Of a DNA stretch of 64,000 nucleotides, positions 1-8,153 are shown in pieces. Position 1 is the stretch's first letter; every line of letters begins with the position of its first letter. A model generated the notes under the pieces. It ran no database searches and had not been told where the DNA came from. It saw nothing but the letters and a program-made list of their open reading frames with translations. The position numbers were made by a program, and so were the translations under genes. The DNA is from JAJFTV01 sp036825755 (GTDB lineage: Bacteria; Chloroflexota; Anaerolineae; Anaerolineales; Anaerolineaceae), in assembly GCA_036825755.1 (NCBI GenBank), contig DAISXR010000002.1:19592-83591 (forward strand). Reading direction: 5' to 3'.

Positions 1-767
1 CCGATGAGATCGAGCACATCCGCCGTATGGGCCAGGTGACGGTAGATGTTGTCAGCGGGCTGGTGGATTACATGACCTCGCACCGCGTAAAAGATGGCTG
101 CTTGATGAAAAATGAAAATGAACCGCTAACCATCGGGGATGTCAAACGCTGGCTGCGCCATCAACTGGTAGAAAAAGAGGTACAGGAACAAGGGACGATC
201 CTGTCCATTGGCCGTGACGCCGGGGTGCCGCATAATGAAGGGAATCCGACTTCACGGCTCCAACTGGGGCAAACCATCATCCTGGATGCCTTCTTCCAGG
301 AGGCGGGCGGCGGATATTTTTATGATTTCACACGCACCTGGTGCCTGGGATATGCGCCTGACGAGGTTCAGCAGGATTTTGAGATGGTGAAAACCGTCCA
401 CCAAAAAACGGCACAAGCTCTTAAAGCCGGTACGCCTTTCAGCGCCTATCAAAAAATGGCTTGCGGGTTGTTCCAGCAGCAGGATTATCCCACCGTTCAG
501 GAAAGCCCTGATACGCTTGAGGGCTATGTGCATGGATTGGGGCACGGTATCGGCGTAGAAGTGCATGAGTTACCGGCAGCCGATGCGGATTTGCCAGAAA
601 ATGTGCTGCAGCCCGGCATGGTGATTACCATTGAGCCCGGCCTGTACTACCCCGACCGGGGCTACGGAATCAGGGTGGAAGACAGTTATGAAATCCTTCC
701 GGATGGATCGGCCAGAAAAGTGGTCGATTATCCGTGGGATCTGGTTCTTCCCATACGGGAAAAATAA
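1..767 (+). CDS. M24 family metallopeptidase (Xaa-Pro aminopeptidase-like), 5' truncated
   Basis: The frame is open to the left edge, so the start and most of the N-terminal creatinase-like domain lie outside. What remains is the pita-bread catalytic domain. Counting from the first Met (position 27), the five metal ligands of M24 enzymes are visible: Asp87 in LDAFF, Asp100 in DFTRTW, His173 in GLGHGIG, Glu203 in TIEPGLYY and Glu218 in RVEDSY. The enzyme probably removes N-terminal residues next to proline using two metal ions in the cytoplasm. It ends 33 bases before the likely tsaD start, so co-transcription is likely. Methionine aminopeptidase is less likely because the sequence before the catalytic motifs looks like an aminopeptidase P/prolidase linker. 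Confidence 0.85.
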   Translation, partial: DEIEHIRRMGQVTVDVVSGLVDYMTSHRVKDGCLMKNENEPLTIGDVKRWLRHQLVEKEVQEQGTILSIGRDAGVPHNEGNPTSRLQLGQTIILDAFFQEAGGGYFYDFTRTWCLGYAPDEVQQDFEMVKTVHQKTAQALKAGTPFSAYQKMACGLFQQQDYPTVQESPDTLEGYVHGLGHGIGVEVHELPAADADLPENVLQPGMVITIEPGLYYPDRGYGIRVEDSYEILPDGSARKVVDYPWDLVLPIREK

Positions 768-800
768 CCGTTTGGGAATTGGCAAATGGCGGAGAAAAAG

Positions 801-1853
801 ATGGAAGAAGAGCGTCTTGTACGCATTTTAGGAATTGAATCCTCCTGTGATGAAACGGCGGCCGCCGTGGTGGAAAACGGCCGTCGTATCCTTTCGAGCA
901 CGGTGGCGTCGCAGATCGCCATCCATGCTCCGTACGGCGGGGTTTTCCCTGAAGTGGCCTCCCGGCAGCACATCCTCACCATCCATAACATCGTGGATGA
1001 CGCCCTCAAACAGGCTCATTTATCGCTGGATGATATCGATGCGATAGCGGTAACGCGCGGCCCGGGTCTGGCCGGTTCGCTGGTGGTGGGCTTGAATTAC
1101 GCCAAGGGTCTCAGCCTGGCGCGGCAAATACCCCTGCTGGGAATCAATCACCTGGAAGGGCATATTTATTCGGGCTGGGTGGATCCCACCACCGATGAAC
1201 ACGCCGAACTTCCTCAGCCGGACTTCCCGGTTCTGGTGCTGCTGGTTTCCGGCGGGCATACCGAACTGGACTTGATCACCGCGCATGGACAATACGAGCG
1301 GCTGGGCAGCACACTCGATGATGCTGCCGGGGAGGCGTTTGACAAGGTGGCGCGTCTGCTGGGGTTGAGCTACCCGGGTGGACCGTCTATTCAGCAGGCC
1401 GCCCTGACCGGCGATCCCAAAGCTTTTGTGTTTCCGCGCGCGACACTGGAGGGCACCTGGAATTTTTCATTCAGCGGGCTGAAAACAGCTGTTTTACGGG
1501 TGGTACGCAACCTGGAAAAACATTCCACCGTTCTGCCGGTAGCCGATCTGGCAGCCAGTTTTCAGCAAGCGGTGGTGGATGTTCTGTTTGAGAAAACCAT
1601 GCGCGCAGCAAAACAAGTCCAACCCAAACTGGTATTGCTGGCGGGCGGGGTATCAGCCAATAAGGCCCTGCGTGAAGTTTTTCTGGCGCAAAAAGAGTTC
1701 CCGGTGCGCATTCCGCCGTTGAAGCTGTGCACCGATAACGCGGTGATGATTGCCTCAGCGGGTTATTTCCGCTTTATACGCGGTGAGGCCGATTCGCTGG
1801 ATCTGGACGTTCAGCCCACCTGGCCGCTGCCGCTTTCACGCCGGTCTGTGTAA
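801..1853 (+). CDS. tsaD: tRNA N6-threonylcarbamoyladenosine synthase subunit TsaD
   Basis: TsaD transfers the threonylcarbamoyl group to A37 of ANN-decoding tRNAs, together with TsaB and TsaE. The N-terminus has the signature ILGIESSCDETA. The metal-binding HxxxH appears in NHLEGH, the nucleotide-binding LVSGGHTEL and DDAAGEAFDKVAR follow, and the C-terminal CTDNAVMIA supplies the last metal ligand. I chose the ATG at 801 because GGAG lies six bases upstream; an in-frame ATG at 786 has no ribosome site and would add five residues. The product is about 350 residues, normal for the family. It is followed after 23 bases by the sigma factor gene. Confidence 0.96.
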   Translation: MEEERLVRILGIESSCDETAAAVVENGRRILSSTVASQIAIHAPYGGVFPEVASRQHILTIHNIVDDALKQAHLSLDDIDAIAVTRGPGLAGSLVVGLNYAKGLSLARQIPLLGINHLEGHIYSGWVDPTTDEHAELPQPDFPVLVLLVSGGHTELDLITAHGQYERLGSTLDDAAGEAFDKVARLLGLSYPGGPSIQQAALTGDPKAFVFPRATLEGTWNFSFSGLKTAVLRVVRNLEKHSTVLPVADLAASFQQAVVDVLFEKTMRAAKQVQPKLVLLAGGVSANKALREVFLAQKEFPVRIPPLKLCTDNAVMIASAGYFRFIRGEADSLDLDVQPTWPLPLSRRSV

Positions 1854-1876
1854 CCTCTGGAGGACCAAGGCATCCA

Positions 1877-2479
1877 ATGAAATACGAAGAAGATGAAAGC
1901 AGCCTTTCGCTGGAAAAGCTGCAGGCCGGAGACCGGTTTGAATTTGCCCGCATGGTGGAGCGTTACTCGGATCTGATCTACCGGCTGACCTTAAAAATTT
2001 TGGGCAACACCCAGGATGCCGAAGATGCTCTGCAGGAGACTTTTCTCAAAGCCTTTCGATCCATCAAGGATTTCAAAGGGCTTTCCAGCATCACCACCTG
2101 GCTGTACCGGATCGCCGTCAATGAGGCGTTGATGATCCTGAGAAAAAACAAACCGGATCAATCGCGGGTGGAACTGGATGATGAGGGCGATGAGGAAAAC
2201 GCCGAGCCGTTTCAGGTGGTGGATTGGGAACCCGTTCCTGAAGAGAAACTGCTGTCCGGCGAATCGATGCAGGTGCTGAACCGGCTTGTTCAGGAGCTTT
2301 CACCTGCTTTGAGGGTGGTCTTTCTTCTGCGCGACATACAGGAACTGTCAGTACGGGAAACGGCTGAGATACTGGGTGTGACCGAGATTGTGGTGAAAAC
2401 CCGCCTGTCGAGAGCGCGGTTTCAACTCAGACAGAACCTGGCGCATTACTTTGGCGGCCGGGTACCGGAAGGGAACTAA
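1877..2479 (+). CDS. RNA polymerase ECF-family sigma factor
   Basis: A 200-residue sigma-70 family factor with only regions 2 and 4. Region 2 carries the usual YRLTLKILGNTQDAEDALQE pattern (about residues 37-56), followed by a -10-recognition helix ending in TTWLYRIAVNEAL. After an acidic linker, region 4 carries the helix-turn-helix LSVRETAEILGVTEIVVKTR. The start follows a GGAGG-type site. The stop codon directly abuts the start of a zinc-finger anti-sigma factor, the usual arrangement for an ECF factor held inactive by its partner. The signal and regulon cannot be read from the sequence. Confidence 0.93.
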   Translation: MKYEEDESSLSLEKLQAGDRFEFARMVERYSDLIYRLTLKILGNTQDAEDALQETFLKAFRSIKDFKGLSSITTWLYRIAVNEALMILRKNKPDQSRVELDDEGDEENAEPFQVVDWEPVPEEKLLSGESMQVLNRLVQELSPALRVVFLLRDIQELSVRETAEILGVTEIVVKTRLSRARFQLRQNLAHYFGGRVPEGN

Positions 2480-2770
2480 ATGATGAACGACAAATCAAGC
2501 TACCATTCGCATCTGCACCATTTCGACCCAAAGGGAAAGAATTGCGCCGAGATGATGCTTGAGCTGTCAGAATATGTGGACGGTTCCCTGCCGGAAGCCA
2601 TGTGCGCGGAGATCCGTGAGCATTTACAGACCTGTCAGAACTGCACCATTGTGGTCGATACGCTGAAAAAGACCATCTCGCTTTATCAGCAATCGAGCGG
2701 GACGGATCGTATCCCTGAGGATGTGCGCAAGCGCCTGTATCATAAGCTGGATCTGGCTGATTTTCTCTAA
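2480..2770 (+). CDS. zinc-finger (zf-HC2) anti-sigma factor
   Basis: A 96-residue soluble protein whose start codon directly follows the sigma-factor stop codon, implying translational coupling. It contains the zinc-binding HxxxCxxC (residues about 53-60, HLQTCQNC), preceded by the ELSEYVDGSLP helix typical of zf-HC2 anti-sigma domains. No membrane segment follows, so it is probably a cytoplasmic, perhaps redox-sensitive, anti-sigma factor of the RsrA/ChrR type rather than a membrane one. The next gene downstream encodes a CxxC oxidoreductase, which fits a thiol-related signal, though that link is inference. Confidence 0.85.
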   Translation: MMNDKSSYHSHLHHFDPKGKNCAEMMLELSEYVDGSLPEAMCAEIREHLQTCQNCTIVVDTLKKTISLYQQSSGTDRIPEDVRKRLYHKLDLADFL

Positions 2771-2898
2771 CCCATCCCTAATCAAATCAGTTTGATGAAC
2801 CGATCGTATCAATTTATCCCATTTTCATCCACTATGTAACATTTCTCCATCACGGTGCATCTAAAGGACATAAAACACAGAAAAGGAAGGAATTATTC

Positions 2899-3570
2899 AT
2901 GGAGAAACTAATCAACAAGGAAATCAGTGACCAACTGAAAACCATCTTCAAGGACCTGCCGGAGCCTGTTCAGATCCTGTTCTTTAACAGTAAAACCCAA
3001 AATTGCGATTACTGCGAGCAGACTTACCAGTTGCTGAGTGAAATTGTTGAGTTGAGTGACCAAATGGCCCTAGAGAGTTACGACATCGAGGCCGATGCTG
3101 AAGTAGCTAAACGCTATCAGGTAGAACGAGTGCCCGGAATTGTGATCGCATCACGAAAAGATAATATTGTTCTGGATTCAGGCGTGAAATTCTCCGGAAT
3201 TCCCGCCGGTCATGAATTCTCTTCGCTGATCAGCGCCATCACTCTGGTATCCAACGGCAATTCCGGCTTGAGCGAGGAAACTCGCCAGTGGCTATCTACA
3301 CTGGATCAACCGGTGCATCTGCAGGTATTTGTCACCACCACCTGCCCATATTGCCCCAATGCAGTTACCCTGGCGCATCGCATGGCCCTGGAAAACAAAA
3401 ATATTCAGGCTGAGATGGTAGAAGCCTCTGAATTTTATGATCTGTCGAATGAGTATGGCGTCTCCGGTGTCCCGCATACCGTCATCAACTACGGAAAGGG
3501 CGAAGTGGTCGGAGCCGTCCCGGAAGGTATGCTGATTGAGGAGATGAAGCGAGCTCTGTCAATGAATTGA
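2899..3570 (+). CDS. two-domain thioredoxin/glutaredoxin-like protein disulfide oxidoreductase
   Basis: A 223-residue protein made of two thioredoxin folds in tandem, like the protein disulfide oxidoreductases (PDO) of thermophiles. The first half carries CDYC (Cys36, Cys39) with a cis-proline at VPG (residue 79); the second carries CPYC (Cys149, Cys152) with its cis-proline at VPH (192). Both active sites look intact. There is no signal peptide, so it is cytoplasmic, probably keeping thiols reduced or forming disulfides with the thioredoxin reductase near 56 kb as a possible partner. The start has a strong AAGGAAGG site. A clear terminator follows. Confidence 0.88.
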   Translation: MEKLINKEISDQLKTIFKDLPEPVQILFFNSKTQNCDYCEQTYQLLSEIVELSDQMALESYDIEADAEVAKRYQVERVPGIVIASRKDNIVLDSGVKFSGIPAGHEFSSLISAITLVSNGNSGLSEETRQWLSTLDQPVHLQVFVTTTCPYCPNAVTLAHRMALENKNIQAEMVEASEFYDLSNEYGVSGVPHTVINYGKGEVVGAVPEGMLIEEMKRALSMN

Positions 3571-3597
3571 TATCTGCATCCACAGCAGGAGAAATTT

Positions 3598-3630
3598 CAG
3601 AGCCGTCGATTACCGACGGCTCTGTTTTTT
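3598..3630 (+). terminator. Rho-independent terminator after the PDO gene
   Basis: A perfect 11-base-pair stem (CAGAGCCGTCG at 3598-3608, its complement at 3614-3624) with a five-base loop is followed by six T residues. It lies 27 bases after the oxidoreductase stop codon and faces the opposite-strand gene that ends at 3660. Confidence 0.93.
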
Positions 3631-3659
3631 GATATTTACCTGTTATCCGATGAAATCAG

Positions 3660-5222
3660 TTATGGGGTGGGAGTGACGCCGGGCAGAGCCACTTCTCCCA
3701 GCCCGCGTGACTGAACGTGACTGGAGCCGTCGGCGCTGGTAGAAGCGTAAACGGTCTTTTCAAAGCGCACCAAAGTGCCCTGATACGCCACGCCGCTGCT
3801 CTGAGCCACCCAGCCTTCCAGATTGAAAGCCAGTACTCCGCCGGCCGGGATCCATTCCCCGTTATATTTGCGTGCGATATGGACGTGCGTACCGGTTGAC
3901 GTGCCGCCCTCACAGGAGGGATGGCCAACAGGATCACCGGCTTTCAACTGCATGCCGATCACCGCCTTGTCATTGGAGGCCAGATGCAGGTAATACACTA
4001 CCCAACCGGTTTGCTCATTGCCGTCTTTATCGAGATCCAGCACCACTTCGGCATAGGTTGAGCGCACCACCGCGCCATCGGCAACGGCGGTGACCCATTC
4101 GTTCGACGGAACGCACCCGCCCATAACGCTGGGCGGAGCAAAGTCAATGGCGGCATACGGTTCGCCTTCACCCCAACCGGTGTGCGGACCGCCGGTGTAA
4201 GCCCAGGTGTTGCCGGCCTGGAAGGGGAAATAGAAATCAGGCTGGGTTAAATTGCCCGGAATTTGCGGACCTGCGTTCTGCCACGGATCCCCAAACAACC
4301 GGGTATAAGCTGCGGCCAGGCCGTCCGGGCCAATTGCGGCGTCGTATTGATCCACAGGCAGCGTTTTCGAAAAATAGACGTGCAGTGCCACGGTGGCCGC
4401 GTTTTGCCAGGGGTCAAGCACTTCCAGCCGACCGTCTTTGTACTCAATTGAGGTGACGGATCCGCTGCGCCAGCCGTAGTAGGCGTTATTCAGCAAATTG
4501 GCCGCCAGTACAAGCTGGTTGTACAAACCCTGATGCATCTCATCCACAAATCCCAGCGGATACGGATCATCTTCCTGTGGTGTGGTGATGTAATTCACCG
4601 CCCCGGTTTGATATTCGAGCAGGGCCAACAGCAAACGCGGGCTGACGCTGTAATTTGTGGCAATATGCTCAATCACCTGCCCGCCCCTGAGTTCTTCGCC
4701 ACCAGCGGTGGCCTGAAAGTTGCGAAACCAGCCGGGGGAATTTTGGACATAGCTGACACAGTCAAAGCCCACCTGAGCCGGTCCGTTGACGAACAGACTG
4801 TCCGGCAGGATCTGATACGCGCTGCCCCACAACGGCTGGTAATAAATGGGAATCTGCATGTGTGAGCCTGGTTCGAGCGTGGTGCTATCACGGGATAAAT
4901 CGGGGTTGGCGGCGCGGATTTCTTTTTCAGTGGTGTTGAAGTGAACCGCCAGTGCCGGAATAGTGTCACCGCTCTGCACAGTGTAGTCCACCAGCTCACC
5001 TGGGTTGTACTGCGGACGTGAGCTGACCGATGCCGGGCTGATCAGTTCTCCCTCCACCACCGGCGCCTGGGTGGCTGCCTCAATGGTTAGCGTCAGCGAT
5101 TCTTGTGAGGAAAGCGCGGCCGGTTCGGGCAGGCAGGCAGTAAATGGCAGAGAGATCAGCAAAGCAAGTGTGGTAATGATCGTTAAGCGTACAGGCACGC
5201 GGATTGGCCTGGAATATATCAT
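3660..5222 (-). CDS. LysM-lysozyme-like-M23 peptidase lipoprotein (paralogue A)
   Basis: A 520-residue secreted lipoprotein. A hydrophobic signal ends at a likely lipid-attached Cys30 (SLPFTAC; the box is not canonical). A LysM domain spans about residues 78-125 (YTVQSGDTIPAL). A middle helical domain (about 135-320) contains SPRLLLALLEYQTG, which resembles the start of a lysozyme-like transglycosylase. The C-terminal M23 (lysostaphin-type) domain has zinc ligands His347, Asp360 and the HxH pair His446/His448, plus the catalytic-type His413 in YYLHLA. A calcium-loop-like stretch, DLDKDG at 396-401, precedes that histidine. It probably cleaves peptidoglycan cross-bridges outside the membrane. 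Two paralogues lie just upstream. It is transcribed separately from an extended -10 promoter. Confidence 0.85.
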   Translation of the reverse strand: MIYSRPIRVPVRLTIITTLALLISLPFTACLPEPAALSSQESLTLTIEAATQAPVVEGELISPASVSSRPQYNPGELVDYTVQSGDTIPALAVHFNTTEKEIRAANPDLSRDSTTLEPGSHMQIPIYYQPLWGSAYQILPDSLFVNGPAQVGFDCVSYVQNSPGWFRNFQATAGGEELRGGQVIEHIATNYSVSPRLLLALLEYQTGAVNYITTPQEDDPYPLGFVDEMHQGLYNQLVLAANLLNNAYYGWRSGSVTSIEYKDGRLEVLDPWQNAATVALHVYFSKTLPVDQYDAAIGPDGLAAAYTRLFGDPWQNAGPQIPGNLTQPDFYFPFQAGNTWAYTGGPHTGWGEGEPYAAIDFAPPSVMGGCVPSNEWVTAVADGAVVRSTYAEVVLDLDKDGNEQTGWVVYYLHLASNDKAVIGMQLKAGDPVGHPSCEGGTSTGTHVHIARKYNGEWIPAGGVLAFNLEGWVAQSSGVAYQGTLVRFEKTVYASTSADGSSHVQSRGLGEVALPGVTPTP

Positions 5223-5269
5223 GACAAGTCCGATCCAAATGGTTATCGATTTTTGAAATGGTGATTTGC

Positions 5270-5278
5270 ATTATAACA
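5270..5278 (-). promoter_or_regulatory. extended -10 promoter for M23 paralogue A
   Basis: Read on the minus strand, TGTTATAAT forms a perfect extended -10 (TGnTATAAT). Transcription should begin near 5263, leaving a leader of about 40 bases before the start at 5222. No convincing -35 is visible. Confidence 0.6.
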
Positions 5279-5466
5279 TCGGTGCGCATTTGTAAAGAGC
5301 GCATAAAGATGAAGAGGTTGTTATACGTGAGCAGGAAACTTAACAGGTTTGTTATTCCGTCATCATTGAAATGGCAGGTAATTTTCCCGGACAGTTTTAT
5401 ATTTTGTGCTTCCAGCATTCTTGGACTGGAACCGGGAAGCGATGATCATCGGTTTATATCTACATT

Positions 5467-6219
5467 TTAAGCGGATAAATTGGCTGATTCCGGATCTACC
5501 CTGGGTGTGGGGGACATGATCCGTCGAAATAATATGGCAAGCAGAATAGGAGCACCTATTAAGAAGATTGCTGCAAAGAAACCATCTACCATCAGAACTG
5601 TCATCGGCAGACGAAAAAGGGGATCGATAAAGACAACTGATCCGGTTATCCCTGCTCCAATAAAAGTCCATTTTACCCATTGTTTGAGCTTGCCCTGTCC
5701 AAAAGCCTGGCTTGAAAGCAGGAACGCAATACACATAAATCCGTAGGCAACCCCTTCGAATGCGCCTGGAAAAGAACGTGGATACGAATAGGCGTATAAC
5801 CACAGTAACAAACCATCTGTCTTTCCTTCCAAAAGGTTGTGCTGGACGACGGTCAACTGAATATAGTAGTTCACACTCATGAGGGTGGTGTAGCTCACAG
5901 CAAAACAGATTGCCAGAATACTCCAGATTTTTCTTTCCATTTCAGTGTAGTAATGGATACAGCAGACCATGATCAGGAAAGCAGGCGCCAAAATAAGACA
6001 GGGGATCACCCATGCGAGCAGCGGGAGGGGTCGAAACTCTGCCGCAAACTGGGATAATCCATGCCAGGCTGCCATTTGAATGGGTTGATACAGACCATAG
6101 GCGATGAAGAACCAAACATTCAAGACAGACACCACAATGGCAGCCCAAAAACCCAGGCGACCAGCAATGTTGACTTCAGCCTGTTTGTGAGACTTAATAT
6201 TCATCATATTTGCTTTCAT
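5467..6219 (-). CDS. polytopic membrane protein of unknown function
   Basis: I do not recognise this 250-residue protein. It has about seven hydrophobic segments, including AAIVVSVLNVWFFIAYGLY near the N-terminus, several central helices, and a final FFAAIFLIGAPILLAILF. A short charged C-terminus with FRRIM follows, suggesting an inner-membrane protein with its tail in the cytoplasm. The open frame extends up to 6354, but a consensus promoter lies at 6266-6293 inside that extension. The ATG at 6219 is therefore the likely start, although it has no evident ribosome site; ATGs at 6207 and 6204 are alternatives. Composition is more AT-rich than its neighbours, hinting at a different origin. Confidence 0.65.
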   Translation of the reverse strand: MKANMMNIKSHKQAEVNIAGRLGFWAAIVVSVLNVWFFIAYGLYQPIQMAAWHGLSQFAAEFRPLPLLAWVIPCLILAPAFLIMVCCIHYYTEMERKIWSILAICFAVSYTTLMSVNYYIQLTVVQHNLLEGKTDGLLLWLYAYSYPRSFPGAFEGVAYGFMCIAFLLSSQAFGQGKLKQWVKWTFIGAGITGSVVFIDPLFRLPMTVLMVDGFFAAIFLIGAPILLAILFRRIMSPTPRVDPESANLSA

Positions 6220-6265
6220 AACACATGAGGGAAAATATAGAAGGAAAGATCGAAAAGGCAACCTC

Positions 6266-6293
6266 ATTGTACGGCTAATATTTAACATGTCAA
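6266..6293 (-). promoter_or_regulatory. sigma-70-type promoter of the membrane-protein gene
   Basis: On the minus strand, TTGACA (6288-6293) and TACAAT (6266-6271) are separated by 16 bases. The predicted start of transcription, near 6259, is 40 bases before the ATG at 6219. This argues that the gene is not merely read through from the M23 genes upstream. Confidence 0.7.
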
Positions 6294-6374
6294 TATTACT
6301 TTTGCTCAGAGGAGTTAAATACCAAAATCTCCCGGACAGGCGGTTTTTTTGCATGCCGGATTCTCGTTTTACAG

Positions 6375-8153
6375 TTACTTCTCTCGTGTCACTTTGCTGA
6401 TATAAGAGCTGTTCACATCGGAGGTGATCACCTGGTTGCCGCGGGTGAGGGTGCCTTTATACGGCGATTCACCGTTGTGGGCAGTCCAACCGTTCAATGT
6501 GAAAGCGAGCGGGCCATCTGCCGGGATCCACTCACCGTTGTACTTGCGGGCGATATGCAGATGCGTGCCGGTTGAGACACCCCCCTCACAGGATGGATGT
6601 CCAATAGGATCGCCCACGTCCACCCAATCGCCTACCTCAACGCGGCCTTCATGCGAGACATGCATATAAAAGATTGACCAGCCGGTCTGCTCGTATCCAT
6701 CGCCGTCCAGATCCACAACCACGGCGCCGTTATACGAACGCGTCACCACGCCGCTGGCAACCGCGGTAACCCACTCTTCTGATGGGATGCAACCTGCGGT
6801 CATGGATGGTGGCGCAAAGTCGAGCGCCCCCAGCACACCCTCGGGTCCCCACACAGCGTGCGGACCGCTGGTGAGCGTCCAGGTCTTTCCGACCTCAAAT
6901 GGCAGCAGCAGTTCAGGCTGTTCCAGATCGGTGGGGAAGAAAGGTTCCACCGTTTTGGCGCGCATCCATGCGTCATCAAACATACGGTTGTACAGCTCAA
7001 AGAAGTTGTTATCTCCGTACAGAACCTCGCTCCACTCTGATTGGTTATACAGGTTGGAGAACAGATACATCATGGCCACCGTGCCGGCATTCAGTTCCGG
7101 CGCCAGCCGAAGGGTGGATCCATCGGGGAAGATCAGGTCGGTGAGGGTACCGGCGCGCCAGCCGTAATATCCGATGCCCACCTCCATGATCGACCAGGTG
7201 AGCTGTTTATACAGGTTTTGATATTGAGTATTGACATATCCCAACGGATACAGGCTGTCATCGTCTTCATCCAGCGGGCCAAAAATCCAGCCGGTTTGAT
7301 ACTCGACCAGGGCCAGCAGTAAACGCGGATTGACTGAATTCTCATAGGCCACCCGCTGGATCACCTCACCGCCGTTGTACCAGCCATCGGTGCGCCATTC
7401 TTTGAACTGGGTCAGGTAACCGCCGGCATCCGCAACATAACTGGCGGCATCAAAACCGATCGCGGAGGGTGAAAAGATGATCTCGGAATCAGGGAAAAGG
7501 CGGTCACCGGCGGTCGTGTTGCCCACCACATCCGGAATGACCAGCAGGGTTTTGTTGGCTAGCAGCGTATGCGCCGGGATGACGGTCAGATCGGGTGATG
7601 TGATTTGATCTGCCTCCACCCCAAAACGGCTGCACAGCGCTTCCAGCGTATCGCCAGGCTGGGTATAGTACATAGTGGGGGGCGAGATGATGGAAAGCGG
7701 ATTGGAAACCTGGTTTCCATTTTGAGGTGATGATCCGTTGGTGGTGGTTTCCGATGCAGAAATGGTTGAAGCACTCTCGGTGGTGGCTGTGCCGGATGGA
7801 GCGGTTTGGGTGGCGGAAGGGGTATCAGTGGGAGGCGGAAGCGTAGCCGTCACAGTAGCGGTGGCGGTAGGCGGAACGGTAGCCGTGGCGGTTTGTGTGG
7901 GCGGCAGCGTTTGCGTGTTGGTGGGATCACTCACTTGTATGGAAACGTTCAAATCGGTGCTGCCGGTTGGCGTCAGAGCCTGAATTTTTGCAATCGCCGT
8001 GGCAGTTTCTTCACTGGGATAGATAATATCAATCTTCGCGCAGGCAGCCGCCTGAAGGCAAAGAATAAACAATAAAAAGATGGCAGCCAGTCTTTTAGCG
8101 TTGAATTTTGTGATAGGGACTGTTGCCGACGTAAGCGCTGACCGTTTGTCCAT
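6375..8153 (-). CDS. LysM-lysozyme-like-M23 peptidase lipoprotein (paralogue B)
   Basis: The longest of the three paralogues, 592 residues. The signal peptide has a long N-region and ends at lipid-attached Cys38 (CLQAAAC). A 100-residue Thr/Pro-rich linker (about 60-150) spans the cell envelope, followed by a LysM domain (about 161-208), the helical middle domain with NPRLLLALVEYQTGW, and an M23 domain. Zinc ligands are His432, Asp445 and His531/His533, with His498 in YMHVS. The calcium-loop-like DLDGDG is at 481-486. The ATG at 8153 overlaps the end of paralogue C by 59 bases; no better start is visible, so translation is probably coupled to C. It is expected to cut peptidoglycan stem peptides. 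Confidence 0.85.
   Translation of the reverse strand: MDKRSALTSATVPITKFNAKRLAAIFLLFILCLQAAACAKIDIIYPSEETATAIAKIQALTPTGSTDLNVSIQVSDPTNTQTLPPTQTATATVPPTATATVTATLPPPTDTPSATQTAPSGTATTESASTISASETTTNGSSPQNGNQVSNPLSIISPPTMYYTQPGDTLEALCSRFGVEADQITSPDLTVIPAHTLLANKTLLVIPDVVGNTTAGDRLFPDSEIIFSPSAIGFDAASYVADAGGYLTQFKEWRTDGWYNGGEVIQRVAYENSVNPRLLLALVEYQTGWIFGPLDEDDDSLYPLGYVNTQYQNLYKQLTWSIMEVGIGYYGWRAGTLTDLIFPDGSTLRLAPELNAGTVAMMYLFSNLYNQSEWSEVLYGDNNFFELYNRMFDDAWMRAKTVEPFFPTDLEQPELLLPFEVGKTWTLTSGPHAVWGPEGVLGALDFAPPSMTAGCIPSEEWVTAVASGVVTRSYNGAVVVDLDGDGYEQTGWSIFYMHVSHEGRVEVGDWVDVGDPIGHPSCEGGVSTGTHLHIARKYNGEWIPADGPLAFTLNGWTAHNGESPYKGTLTRGNQVITSDVNSSYISKVTREK

Noticed and set aside
7738..7983. Low-complexity Val/Gly-rich frame and repeat-like GT-rich sequence
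   Set aside because: This is the antisense of the Thr/Pro-rich linker codons of M23 paralogue B, not a separate gene or satellite repeat.
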